Shown here one piece after another: positions 33,520 to 42,271 of a DNA stretch of 64,000 nt. The stretch's first letter is position 1. The number at the start of each line of letters is the position of its first letter. Under the pieces are notes generated by a model. It made no database searches. It saw only the letters and a list, made by a program, of their open reading frames with translations, and was not told the DNA's origin. The position numbers were made by a program, and so were the translations under genes. The stretch is taken from assembly GCA_035293405.1 (NCBI GenBank), contig DATDOE010000071.1, positions 1 to 64,000 on the forward strand, read 5' to 3'. This DNA is from Gp6-AA40 sp035293405 (GTDB lineage: Bacteria > Acidobacteriota > Vicinamibacteria > Vicinamibacterales > UBA2999).

Positions 33520-34683
33520 ATGGACAATTCGCAATTATCGGCCAAATCTGACGCCAATCAACGACAAGAGGGTGGCGAAGAACTGCTCCGCCAAGTCTTT
33601 GAGCAGGCGGGATGGCGGGTCTCTCGGCCCCCGTCGAACCGACACGGTCCCCACCCAGACTTCATCGTCCGCCGACCTGGCGCTTCCTATGCGGTCGAGC
33701 TGAAGGTAGGGCCAGAGGGACGTAGTGACCGGCTCGTTCCGTTGTGGTCGCAGGCCTGCCTCCAAGCTGCCCATGTCGCAAGAGACCATGCCCCGCTCGC
33801 GGTCGTCGCTGCCCCTCAAATCGCGCCACGCGTCGCCGACCATATTCTGAAGTTCGCAGAACAATACGCTCCCGATGCAGCAGCGGGGGTCATCGACTTC
33901 GCAGGTCTCCGTCTGTTCCGCGGCCCGCACTTGGAATCGCTGAACGCTGAAGCGTCCGTTGAGCCTGCACTGGAATCTCATGCTCCAAAAGAGCAACCAC
34001 ACCTGTTTTCAGACCTGAACCAATGGATGCTTAAGGTGCTACTAGCGCCAGAGTTGCCTGACGAATTGCTCTCGGCCCCACGCGGACGTTACGGAAATGC
34101 TTCGCAGCTCGCGCGAGCGGCTAACGTCTCTGTCATGAGCGCCTTCCGTTTCGTCCAACAACTCCAGCGCGACGGCTACCTCCACGAATCGGGGCCGGAT
34201 CTGAAGTTAGTTCGCCGCGACGACCTATTTCGGCGGTGGCAAGCCGCAGCTCTTCGCCGAGTTAATGAAGCGCCAATGCGCTTTCTGCTCCGAGGAAGCG
34301 ATACGAGTGCGCCGCTTCAACGCATGCTCGATAGCGGTCGGGCGTGCCTCGCACTGTTCGCAGCGTCGGACGCACTCGGCTTCGGCTTCGTCCATGGTGT
34401 GCCGCCTTATGTGTACGTTCGGCGACTCGGCCCTGTCAGTCTGTCCGCCTGGAAGAACCTTGTACCTGTTGCGCCTGGCGAGCCGCCTGACGTTATCGTT
34501 CGGCAGGCACCTTCGCCCGAATCCGTTTTTCGCGGAGTGGTGCGACCGCGCGGTGTCGCTTCGTGTGACGTCCTGCAGGTTTGGCTCGATGTCTCTGCGC
34601 ATCCCGCGCGCGGACAAGAACAAGCCGACCTAATCCGTAACCGCGTGCTCAATCCCGTGATTCAAGGAAGCGAACGTGGATGA
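33520..34683 (+). CDS. AbiEi-like antitoxin fused to PD-(D/E)xK nuclease-like domain (387 aa)
   Basis: The ATG follows GGAAGG. Residues about 15-135 look like a restriction-endonuclease fold: D47 in PHPDFIV and E60-x-K62 in YAVELKVG give the D...ExK core. A winged helix spans about 190-225 (NASQLARAANVSVMSAFRFVQQLQRDGYL). The C-terminal 130 residues read as an AbiEi-type domain ending VLQVWLDVSAHPARGQEQADLI. It should bind DNA, repress its operon and antagonise the partner toxin. The nuclease-like domain may be active or only an adaptor. It overlaps the next gene by 8 bp. The AT-rich promoter contrasts with the genome background and suggests transfer. Confidence 0.78.
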   Translation: MDNSQLSAKSDANQRQEGGEELLRQVFEQAGWRVSRPPSNRHGPHPDFIVRRPGASYAVELKVGPEGRSDRLVPLWSQACLQAAHVARDHAPLAVVAAPQIAPRVADHILKFAEQYAPDAAAGVIDFAGLRLFRGPHLESLNAEASVEPALESHAPKEQPHLFSDLNQWMLKVLLAPELPDELLSAPRGRYGNASQLARAANVSVMSAFRFVQQLQRDGYLHESGPDLKLVRRDDLFRRWQAAALRRVNEAPMRFLLRGSDTSAPLQRMLDSGRACLALFAASDALGFGFVHGVPPYVYVRRLGPVSLSAWKNLVPVAPGEPPDVIVRQAPSPESVFRGVVRPRGVASCDVLQVWLDVSAHPARGQEQADLIRNRVLNPVIQGSERG

Positions 34684-35494
34684 TTTCGTCGCCTTCGCGC
34701 GCTTGCTCGATGCTCTGCGGCCGTGGCTCGGGCACGTCGTCATCATTGGCGGTTGGGCACATCGGCTGCACCGTTTTCATCCGCTCTCGCATCTACCAAC
34801 TTATGCGCCGCTACGAACAAGGGATGCGGATATCGCGTTCTCAGTCTCTGCACCGCTCACCGGTGACATTGCTGCCGCTATGAAGACGGCCGGTTTCCAG
34901 GAAGATTTCTCCGGAGAGCACACGCCACCAATCACTCAATATCGACTCGGCGGCGACGCTCAGGGCTTTTACGCGGAGTTCCTTGCGCCACTCTACGGCA
35001 ACGGCCTGAAACGAAACGGGCAACCGGACGTCACCACGGCGAAAGCAGGTGTCACGGCTCAAAAACTGAGACACCTCGACTTGCTGCTTGTGAGTAGTTG
35101 GGGGGTGCGCCTAACGAAGGAGATTGGAGTACCCGTGGACTCACCCGTAGACGTCATGTTGCCAAATCCGGTGAGTTTTATTGCGCAGAAGCTCCTGATT
35201 CAGAAGTACCGAGGATTGGACAAGAAAGCGCAAGACGCCCTCTACATTCATGACACGCTGGAGCTCTTTGGAGGGGAGCTACCCAAACTGAAGGCACTCT
35301 GGCACGAAGAGATTCGTCCGACGTTGCCAAACAAGACTGCGAGAACTATCGAAGGCCTACAGCGAGAGCAGTTCGGTGCCGTGACGGATGTGATCAGAAA
35401 CGCGGTTCGAATGCCGCAGGATCGAGTGTTACCTCCAGATCGTATGCAGGCGGCCTGCGCGTACGGCCTTGAGGAAATCTTCGGCTCTCGCTGA
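34676..35494 (+). CDS. AbiEii-like nucleotidyltransferase toxin (272 aa)
   Basis: The GTG start has AAGGAAG upstream and overlaps the antitoxin gene by 8 bp. The N-terminal nucleotidyltransferase motif GG25-26 (IIGGWAHRLH) is followed by RTRDADI with metal-binding candidates D50 and D52. Downstream lies the family block NPVSFIAQKLLIQKYRGLDKKAQDALYI. AbiEii/MenT-type toxins modify RNA (some add nucleotides to tRNA) and arrest growth during phage infection. With the upstream gene it forms a type IV-like toxin-antitoxin or abortive-infection pair. Confidence 0.78.
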   Translation: MDDFVAFARLLDALRPWLGHVVIIGGWAHRLHRFHPLSHLPTYAPLRTRDADIAFSVSAPLTGDIAAAMKTAGFQEDFSGEHTPPITQYRLGGDAQGFYAEFLAPLYGNGLKRNGQPDVTTAKAGVTAQKLRHLDLLLVSSWGVRLTKEIGVPVDSPVDVMLPNPVSFIAQKLLIQKYRGLDKKAQDALYIHDTLELFGGELPKLKALWHEEIRPTLPNKTARTIEGLQREQFGAVTDVIRNAVRMPQDRVLPPDRMQAACAYGLEEIFGSR

Positions 35495-35506
35495 CCGACT
35501 AGCGTC

Positions 35507-35577
35507 GGCGACCTCCTGGACAAGGTACGTACTTAAGATTTGCAAAGCTGGGCCGCTCCCTGTAAGCATGTCAAGGA
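35507..35577 (-). repeat. 71-bp direct repeat, copy B
   Basis: 65 of 71 positions match copy A. It retains the TTGACA and AGGAGG blocks on the minus strand, but no start codon follows the AGGAGG, so its original downstream gene is missing. It lies 13 bp after the toxin gene and closes the island. Confidence 0.75.
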
Positions 35578-35612
35578 CGACCGCGCTCCTCAAGATCGCC
35601 ACCCTTCCCGCC

Positions 35613-36545
35613 ATGTCACAGCCTGAAGACAAGTCATTCCTGCGCGTCCACGCGGCGTTCGTGGCCGGTGACTTGGAGGCGCTGCGTCAGGCGATCGACG
35701 ATCCTGCGCAACTACCGAATGGCTGGATCTCCGACGCGGTGGGTTCGAGCCTCGTGTACGCCATCTACCACAGCCCGCTGGCGTTCATCAGAACCCTGCT
35801 GGAGATGGGTGCCGATCCCAACGCTCCAGCGACAGATGGGTTCCCGCCGCTCATCGCCGCGCTGAGCGCGGCGAGCGACGTTCGGGGCGCAACGCGCCGC
35901 CCGGATGTGGACGAGGTTCTCAGGTTGCTGTTGTCATTCGGAGCGGACCCGAATCAACGTGGGATCAACGACTACACCGCCTTGCATATGGCTGTTGTGG
36001 CGCGCCATCCGTTCGCCGTCCAGCTGCTCTTGGAACGCGGAGCCGATCCCGGGCTGGCGACCCGCATCGACAACTATGAAACGCCCCTCCAGCTGTCGCA
36101 GACATCCGGTTACGCGGACATCGCCGAGTTGCTTGCTCAGGCGGGGCGACCGCTCGAACGGCGGTTGCGCGCCGGGCTCACGCTCATGGCCGATGTGCGT
36201 GGAGACGGCGCGCCTGTGCGACGCCAGCATGAGTACCGTGTGCGTCTCCGGCTGTCGCGAGACGATGGGCGTCCGATTCGGTTCAGCGAGGCCACGGCGC
36301 CGATCGTTGGGGGCTCGCCTGATGACGATGGCGCAACGCTCGTCACGACCCTGCGGATCAACCGCGGGTCGATCATCGCTGGCCTCTTCTATGGAGTCGA
36401 GGGCATGTGCGTCGGCGGCTGGCGACGGTTGAAGATGGAGCCTCACCTGGCGTACGGGGACGAGGGCATCCCTGGCATCGTCCCCTCTCGCGCCGTGCTC
36501 ATCGCCGAGATCGCGGTGATCGAAGCCACGTCGCCGCAGGCGTGA
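35613..36545 (+). CDS. Ankyrin-FKBP fusion protein (310 aa)
   Basis: Residues about 10-190 are ankyrin repeats (LVYAIYHSPLAFIRTLLEMGADPN, DYTALHMAVVARHPFAVQLLLERGADPG). The C-terminal 120 residues match an FKBP-type peptidyl-prolyl isomerase: GLFYGVEGMCVGGWRRLKM, then PHLAYGDEGIPGIVPSRAVLIAEIAVIE. There is no signal peptide, so it should be cytoplasmic, unlike the other ankyrin proteins here. It may act as a folding helper recruited by the ankyrin stack. An in-frame ATG at 35568 lies inside repeat copy B; neither start has a good ribosome site. Confidence 0.82.
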   Translation: MSQPEDKSFLRVHAAFVAGDLEALRQAIDDPAQLPNGWISDAVGSSLVYAIYHSPLAFIRTLLEMGADPNAPATDGFPPLIAALSAASDVRGATRRPDVDEVLRLLLSFGADPNQRGINDYTALHMAVVARHPFAVQLLLERGADPGLATRIDNYETPLQLSQTSGYADIAELLAQAGRPLERRLRAGLTLMADVRGDGAPVRRQHEYRVRLRLSRDDGRPIRFSEATAPIVGGSPDDDGATLVTTLRINRGSIIAGLFYGVEGMCVGGWRRLKMEPHLAYGDEGIPGIVPSRAVLIAEIAVIEATSPQA

Positions 36546-36576
36546 GCCGCCTCTTCATCCGGCCCGCGACGTGAGC

Positions 36577-37020
36577 TCAGAGTCCGAACTGCCGAAGGTG
36601 ATGGTCGGTATGCCTGGCGATGAGCACGCCATAGGCACGTGACGTAAGCGTGCCAAAGGCCGGGTGATCGGCAAGCCGGGTCGCCTCAGTCACTTTGCCC
36701 AGCCGCTCGAGCAATTCCGCAAAGGCGCTTTGTTCGTCCGAGAGAACCGCGCCATCGCACCGCGCGATGATCTCGGGAGCCGTCGGGACGTTCTTCGGGA
36801 AGGGCAGCACGTAGACGATGAGCTGCTTGAGCGGAGAAAATCTGAGCGGCGTGTTCCTGGGCTGACAGTGCAAGTCGCCCAACGCCATGCGATAGCTGTC
36901 GTTGACGTGAGCCAGCATCCCGCTCGCGTTCATCTTTCCCCACGCCGGCTTGCTGCTCGCGTTCAAACGTTGCGTGCGAGCGGCGAGCGACGACCTGACT
37001 GACTGGTCCCAAACGGTCAT
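36577..37020 (-). CDS. DUF1569 / DinB-like protein (147 aa)
   Basis: Small helical protein with the DUF1569 pattern: AWGKMNASGMLAHVNDSYRMALGD at the start (metal-ligand histidine in LAHVND) and RAYGVLIARHTDHHLRQFGL at the end, giving the H-x3-H pair. The fold is that of the DinB/YfiT metalloproteins. It is cytoplasmic with no known reaction. It ends just after the convergent ankyrin-FKBP gene and is probably co-transcribed with the serine hydrolase gene upstream. Confidence 0.8.
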   Translation of the reverse strand: MTVWDQSVRSSLAARTQRLNASSKPAWGKMNASGMLAHVNDSYRMALGDLHCQPRNTPLRFSPLKQLIVYVLPFPKNVPTAPEIIARCDGAVLSDEQSAFAELLERLGKVTEATRLADHPAFGTLTSRAYGVLIARHTDHHLRQFGL

Positions 37021-37055
37021 GTGACGAGCCTTCCTGCGCCGATCCTAGTGTGACC

Positions 37056-38273
37056 CTATGCTGATGCAAGGCCGTGGAACTTGGCAATCGCGCTCCACAC
37101 GCCCAAGCCGACGCCGTTCGCCATCTGCTGCAGTTCGACCATGTTGTGCGCCAGAAAGACCAGGACAGAGTCGTCGCTCGGGTCGGCCTGCCACCAACCG
37201 CCATAGGCTCCAGGCCATCCGACAGTGCCTACGCCGCCGCGACACTTCAAGGGATCCGCGTGGTCGGGTTCCATCACCACGGCCACACCCATTCCGTATC
37301 CATGACCCGCGGCAAACACTGGCCTGCCGAACATTCGCGTGGTCGCACGCTGGTGTGGCGTCAACTGGTTCGACGCCATCATGGTCATCGTCTCGGGCCG
37401 GAGCAGGCGGACTGCGTCGACGGCCCCGGCGCCGACGAACATGCGCGCGAACTGCAGATAGTCATCCAGTGTCGACCAGAGCCCCTGACCTCCAGACTCG
37501 AAGGTCATGTCGTCCGGACGCTCAGCGAGCGCGTGACCGCCAGGGGCCGTGGTGAGCGCGGTCAGGCGACCCTCGTCATCGAACCCGCAAAGCCCCGCAC
37601 ACCGAGCTCGCTTCTCTCGAGTGACGAGGAAGCCCGTGTCGCTCATGCCCAACGGCCTGAAGACTCGCGTCTCGAGAACTGTCCCGAGCGGAGCATCGTC
37701 GAGCCGAGCGATGAGGAAACCGAGCAGGTCCGTCGACAGCCCGTAGTGAAAGCCAGCTCCAGGCTGATCGATCAAGGGCACGGTGGCGAGTCGTGCGATC
37801 CACTCGTCCGGTGCGAGCGCATTGTCAATCTGGCCGCCGACGGCATCGGCGTAGGCGCGAGCGATGGGACCACGATGGAAGTCGCCGTAGGTCAGGCCCG
37901 AGCGATGGGTCAGGAGATCGCGGAAGGTGATCGGCCGCTCTGCCGCATCGGTCGAGTCGAGAGGGCCATCCGGATCGCGCAGGACGCGCAGCGTCGCCAA
38001 CTCTGGCGCGTAGCGCGCGATCGGCTCGTCCAGTGTGAAGCGTCCTTCGTCGAACAGCATCAAGGCCGCAGCGACTGTCACGGGCTTGGTCATCGACGCG
38101 ATTCGAAAGATCGTGTCCCTCTCGGTCGGCAGAGCCGTCGTGAGATCGCGACAGCCGAGGCTCGCTGACTGCACGACGCGACCGCCCCGCCACACCAAGG
38201 TGGCGGCACCGGCGAGGGCTCCCGCGTCGACGTAGGCTTGAATGGCGGTTCTTATTGGATCCTCGTGGGTCAT
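37056..38273 (-). CDS. Class C beta-lactamase-like serine hydrolase (405 aa)
   Basis: The SxxK motif is in RIASMTKPVT, the second motif is Tyr-x-Ser in GFHYGLSTDLLG, and the third-motif region reads GTVGWPGAYGG. These are typical of EstB-like esterases and related serine hydrolases, which need not attack beta-lactams. No signal peptide is obvious, so it may be a cytoplasmic esterase. It is divergent from a TetR gene across an AT-rich palindrome and is probably repressed by it. Confidence 0.88.
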   Translation of the reverse strand: MTHEDPIRTAIQAYVDAGALAGAATLVWRGGRVVQSASLGCRDLTTALPTERDTIFRIASMTKPVTVAAALMLFDEGRFTLDEPIARYAPELATLRVLRDPDGPLDSTDAAERPITFRDLLTHRSGLTYGDFHRGPIARAYADAVGGQIDNALAPDEWIARLATVPLIDQPGAGFHYGLSTDLLGFLIARLDDAPLGTVLETRVFRPLGMSDTGFLVTREKRARCAGLCGFDDEGRLTALTTAPGGHALAERPDDMTFESGGQGLWSTLDDYLQFARMFVGAGAVDAVRLLRPETMTMMASNQLTPHQRATTRMFGRPVFAAGHGYGMGVAVVMEPDHADPLKCRGGVGTVGWPGAYGGWWQADPSDDSVLVFLAHNMVELQQMANGVGLGVWSAIAKFHGLASA

Positions 38274-38284
38274 GGGCCTAAATT

Positions 38285-38313
38285 ATAGACATATTATTAA
38301 ATATATGTACTAT
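38285..38313. promoter_or_regulatory. Palindromic operator between hydrolase and TetR genes
   Basis: ATAG-ACATAT and ATATGT-A-CTAT arms surround an 8-nt AT spacer, perfect apart from a one-base bulge. It sits in the 49-bp gap between the divergent starts and is the natural TetR binding site. Confidence 0.55.
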
Positions 38314-38322
38314 TACGACGAA

Positions 38323-38934
38323 ATGAGTGAAGCCGCGACGCTTTCAGCACGGCGGAAACCCAAGGGCGACAAGCGTGATCGCACGCGCGCGGCGTTATTG
38401 GAGGCCGCGCGGGCCCTGATTCGGGAACGGGGCTACGCGCGCACGACGCTCGAAGAAGTGGCGCAGCGCGCCGGCATGACGACAGGCGCCATCTACGGGA
38501 ATTTCAAGAACCGCGACGAGCTCTTCATCGCTCTCGGTCAGACGTACTGGAAGCCGGTGAGGCCTCGCGTGAAGTCTGGCGCCACGTTCGCCGAGATGAT
38601 GCGGGCCATGGCCGAGGCGACGCTCGAGGCAATTCCAGAGCGCGCCCCGGCTGCCGTCGGCCGGCTCACGGGGTTGGCCTACACGCTGACCCACGCGGAC
38701 CTGCGCGCGCGGGTGCAGGAGCTCACTGAGGCCAGCTACAAGATGGGCGCGGAATGGCTGCGGACGCTCACCGACGAGCGTGAGCTGCCAATGCCGCCGG
38801 AGCAGCTGGTCTGCGTGATTCACGCCCTTACCGAAGGACTCGTGATGCAGCGGATCCTGACGCCGGCACTCTGCCCAGACGAGGTGTTCTTCGCGGCATT
38901 CGCCGCGTTAGCCAATCCGCGCCGGGACGCGTGA
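38323..38934 (+). CDS. TetR-family transcriptional regulator (203 aa)
   Basis: The N-terminal HTH is canonical: RAALLEAARALIRERGYART, TLEEVAQRAGMTTGAIYGNF and KNRDELFIALGQ. The C-terminal ligand domain is not assignable to a named class. It probably represses itself and the divergent serine hydrolase gene through the palindrome at 38285-38313, released by an unknown ligand. The start at 38323 is chosen as the ATG closest to the HTH; an ATG at 38305 lies within the operator. Confidence 0.87.
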   Translation: MSEAATLSARRKPKGDKRDRTRAALLEAARALIRERGYARTTLEEVAQRAGMTTGAIYGNFKNRDELFIALGQTYWKPVRPRVKSGATFAEMMRAMAEATLEAIPERAPAAVGRLTGLAYTLTHADLRARVQELTEASYKMGAEWLRTLTDERELPMPPEQLVCVIHALTEGLVMQRILTPALCPDEVFFAAFAALANPRRDA

Positions 38935-39110
38935 CCTGGCAGCCCGCACCTGACATTCCAGTTCGGGCCCGTCGCACACCGTGCGCCTGTACGCGGTTCG
39001 CAGCGCACGCTTGCGCTGGCGTGCGCGTTTGCTTACGCTCATCACTCTTCGGAACGCGCAGCATCTTTCGCCATCCGAAATTCCGCATTGAAATCAAACT
39101 GGAGGATGTC

Positions 39111-42100
39111 ATGAAGTCGTCGCAATCCGGGCCGTGGGCCTGGAAACAGTTTTGGTGGGTGGTGGCGCTGACCGCGTGTCTCGGCGCTGCGCCGTCGATC
39201 GCCTACGCACAGGCCGCGATCGCTGGTGTCGTGAAGGACGCGTCGGGCGCCGTGCTGCCCGGCGTCACAGTCGAAGCGTCCAGTCCGGCGCTGATTGAAA
39301 AGACCCGGTCGGCCGTCAGCGACGGGACCGGGCAGTACCGGATTGAGAACCTGCGCCCCGGTGTCTACACGGTGCGGTTCGCGCTGTCCGGGTTCAGCAC
39401 GATCTCGCGCGAGGGCGTGGAGCTCTCGGGCTCGGCGACGGTGAGTGTGAACGCCGACCTGCGCGTCGGCTCGCTCGAAGAAACCGTCACGGTCACCGGG
39501 GAGTCGCCGGTGGTAGACCTGCAAAGCGCCCAGCGTCAGACGGTGCTGAGCAACGACGTGATCAAGGCCATTCCGACGGCGGGCAGCTACAACGCCCTCC
39601 TCGTCCTCGTGCCCGCCCTCCTCGGCGGACAGCAGGACGTGAGTACAGGTCCGTGCAACTCCTGCACGTTCAGCGCCCACGGCACGCTCTTGTCGCTGGG
39701 GGGTAACCGCGCGAATACCGACGGCCGGCTGCTGGTGGATGGCATCAGCATCGCTGTGCCACAGGCCGGAGGCACCAACTATCTCACCGACACGCGGAAC
39801 GCGCAGGAAGTGGCCTTCACCGTGTCGGGTAGCATGGGCGAGGTGGAGTCGGGCGGCCCCGTGATGAACATCATCCCGCGGTCGGGCGGCAACACGGTGA
39901 CGGGCAACGGCTTTTTGTCGTGGGCCAACGGCGACCTGCAGAGCAGCAATCTGAGTGACGAGCTCAAGGCATTGAGGATCACGCCCAGCCCGCTCATCAA
40001 GAGCTACGACCTCAGCGCAGCCGTGGGAGGTCCCCTCCGCAAGGATCGCGCCTGGTTCTTCGGCACCATGCGCGGCCAGGGCAACTCGGCCTACATCACG
40101 AACATGTACTACAACAAGAACGCCGGCGACCCGAGCAAGTGGCTCTACGAGCGCGACCTCTCGCGACAGGCGTTCAACGACAAGACATGGCAGAACGCCA
40201 GCGGCCGCATCACCGCGCAGGTCACGCCGCGCAACAAGGTGAACATCTTCTGGGACGAGCAGAGCGTCTGCGCCAAGTGCGAGAACGGCGGCAACTACGC
40301 CAACGCGACGACCTCGCCCGAAGCCAACGGGTACGGCGACCTGACGCCGATGCGGTTCCAGCAGGCGACGTGGACCTCGCCGGTGAACAACAAGCTGCTG
40401 CTCGAGGGCGGCTTCGGCTACTTCTTCTCTCGCTGGGGCGGCCGCGCGAAGGAGGACCCCAATACCGAGAACCTGGTGCGCATCATCGAGCAGTGCTCGA
40501 TCGTGGTGAACGGAGTGGCGTGTCCAGCCAACGGCGGCACCCCGGGCTTGATGTACCGATCGCAGACGACGGACTTGTTCAGCGACGGCCGGAACAAGAA
40601 CATCACCACCACCTGGCGCGCCACGCTCGCGTACGTGACCGGCGGCAACAGCTTCAAGTTTGGCTACGTGGGCAACAAGCTCGGCGACCTCCGGTCGGCC
40701 AACCGCGGCGCGAACGACCTGCGCTACCGCGTCAACAACGGCGTGCCGAACCAGCTGACCCAGTACGTGCACGACCAGCAACAGGACCTGTGGATGCGCA
40801 ACGACGCCCTCTATGCGCAGCAGCAGTGGACGCGCGGCCGGTTGACGCTGCAGGGCGCCCTGCGATTCGATCACGCGTGGAGCTGGGCGCCGCCGCAGCG
40901 GCTGGAGACGCGGTTCTGGGCGACCCCGCTCGTGTTCGACGAAACGCCAGTGGTGGACAGCTACAAGGATCTGACGCCCCGCGCGGCGGTGACCTACGAC
41001 CTCTTCGGCAACGGCAAGACGGCGCTCAAGGCGACGCTCGGCAAGTATCTCGAGTCCACCGTCACTGCGTCCAACTATGGCCTCGGCAACCCCGCGGCGC
41101 GGATCGCCACCAACGTCACCAGGACCTGGACCGACCGCAACGGCAACTGGACGCCTGACTGCGACCTCCGGAACCCGTTGGCGCAGGACTTCGGCACGAC
41201 CGGCGACTTCTGCGGCCCCATCAGCAACCAGAACTTCGGCACCGCCACCTTCAGCAACACCATCGACCCGGAGATCCTGAAGGGCTGGGGCGTGCGGCCG
41301 TCGGACTGGAACTGGGGTGTGTCTGTACAGCACGAGGTGCTGCCGCGCACGTCAGTCGAGGTCGGTTTCTTCCATCGCGAGTTCTTCGGCTTCGCGGTGA
41401 CCGACAACCAGGCGGTGAGCCCGTCGGACTTCAGCCAGTTCTCCATCACCGCACCGCAGGACCCGCGCCTGGCCAACGGCGGCGGCTATCAGGTGGGGAC
41501 GCTGTACGACCTGAACAACCCGGCGCTCTTCGGTGTCACCCGCAACTACATCACCTACGCCGACCGCTACGGCGACGCCTACCAGAAATTCAACGGGATC
41601 GACGTGAACGTCAGCGCCCGGCCTGGAAACGGCCTCACCGTGCAGGGCGGTTTCTCGGGCGGCTACTCCACGTCCGACAACTGCGAGGTCCGGGCCAAGG
41701 TGCCCGAGATCGCGCTGCTGAACCCGTACTGCCACATCGAGACCAGCTTCCTGCCGCAATACAAGGGGATCGCGACGTACATCGTGCCGACGATTGACGT
41801 CGCGATCAGCGGCACCTTTACCAGCAAGCCTGGCATCCAGGTCAGCGGGTTCGGCACGGCGGTCGCCGGCGGCGCCTTCGCGGCGAACTACACGGTCTCG
41901 AACGCGGTCGTGACGCCCATCCTGGGGCGACCGCTCGCCGGCAGCGCGCCGAACATCACCGTGAATCTGATCGAGCCGCACTCGATCCTCGGCGAGCGCG
42001 TGAACGAGTTGAACATGCGCGTGGGCAAGATCTTCCGCTTTGGTGCCGGCCGTGCCAACGTCGGCGTCGACTTCTACAACCTGCTGAATGCAGCAACGCC

Positions 42101-42203
42101 ACTCAGCTACAACCAGGCGTTCATTGCCGGCGGCGCGTGGCTGACGCCGACGTCAGTCCTGTCCGCCCGGTTCGCGAAGCTCAGTTTGCAGCTGGACTTC
42201 TGA
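39111..42203 (+). CDS. TonB-dependent receptor with carboxypeptidase-regulatory-like N-domain (1030 aa)
   Basis: GGAGG lies five bases before the ATG at 39111. The signal peptide ends AYAQ. Residues about 30-110 form a carboxypeptidase-regulatory-like beta-sandwich (IAGVVKDASGAVLPGVTVEASSP, GQYRIENLRPGVYTVRFALSGF). A plug domain follows (LRVGSLEETVTVTGESPVVDL, NRANTDGRLLVDGIS), then a large barrel ending in LQLDF, the usual terminal aromatic signal. It belongs to the abundant Acidobacterial SusC/Oar-like family in the outer membrane and takes up an unknown large ligand by TonB energy. Confidence 0.93.
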   Translation: MKSSQSGPWAWKQFWWVVALTACLGAAPSIAYAQAAIAGVVKDASGAVLPGVTVEASSPALIEKTRSAVSDGTGQYRIENLRPGVYTVRFALSGFSTISREGVELSGSATVSVNADLRVGSLEETVTVTGESPVVDLQSAQRQTVLSNDVIKAIPTAGSYNALLVLVPALLGGQQDVSTGPCNSCTFSAHGTLLSLGGNRANTDGRLLVDGISIAVPQAGGTNYLTDTRNAQEVAFTVSGSMGEVESGGPVMNIIPRSGGNTVTGNGFLSWANGDLQSSNLSDELKALRITPSPLIKSYDLSAAVGGPLRKDRAWFFGTMRGQGNSAYITNMYYNKNAGDPSKWLYERDLSRQAFNDKTWQNASGRITAQVTPRNKVNIFWDEQSVCAKCENGGNYANATTSPEANGYGDLTPMRFQQATWTSPVNNKLLLEGGFGYFFSRWGGRAKEDPNTENLVRIIEQCSIVVNGVACPANGGTPGLMYRSQTTDLFSDGRNKNITTTWRATLAYVTGGNSFKFGYVGNKLGDLRSANRGANDLRYRVNNGVPNQLTQYVHDQQQDLWMRNDALYAQQQWTRGRLTLQGALRFDHAWSWAPPQRLETRFWATPLVFDETPVVDSYKDLTPRAAVTYDLFGNGKTALKATLGKYLESTVTASNYGLGNPAARIATNVTRTWTDRNGNWTPDCDLRNPLAQDFGTTGDFCGPISNQNFGTATFSNTIDPEILKGWGVRPSDWNWGVSVQHEVLPRTSVEVGFFHREFFGFAVTDNQAVSPSDFSQFSITAPQDPRLANGGGYQVGTLYDLNNPALFGVTRNYITYADRYGDAYQKFNGIDVNVSARPGNGLTVQGGFSGGYSTSDNCEVRAKVPEIALLNPYCHIETSFLPQYKGIATYIVPTIDVAISGTFTSKPGIQVSGFGTAVAGGAFAANYTVSNAVVTPILGRPLAGSAPNITVNLIEPHSILGERVNELNMRVGKIFRFGAGRANVGVDFYNLLNAATPLSYNQAFIAGGAWLTPTSVLSARFAKLSLQLDF

Positions 42204-42218
42204 TCCTTCAAGGCCCCA

Positions 42219-42258
42219 CCCCTCGACGAACTCGGGATACCCTGAGCTCGTCGAGGGG
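42219..42258. repeat. REP-like palindrome (CTCGACGA class)
   Basis: An 18/19-nt hairpin: CCCCTCGACGA on the left, TCGTCGAGGGG on the right, with one mismatch and one bulge nearer the 3-nt loop. It lies between the receptor and the PH-domain genes and may end receptor transcripts, though no T-run follows. Confidence 0.6.
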
Positions 42259-42271
42259 CACCAACCTGAGG

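Noticed and set aside
39042..41333. 763-aa minus-strand open frame
   Set aside because: It is antisense to the TonB-dependent receptor, His/Val/Arg-rich in the way typical of shadow frames in GC-rich DNA, and has no domain or ribosome site.
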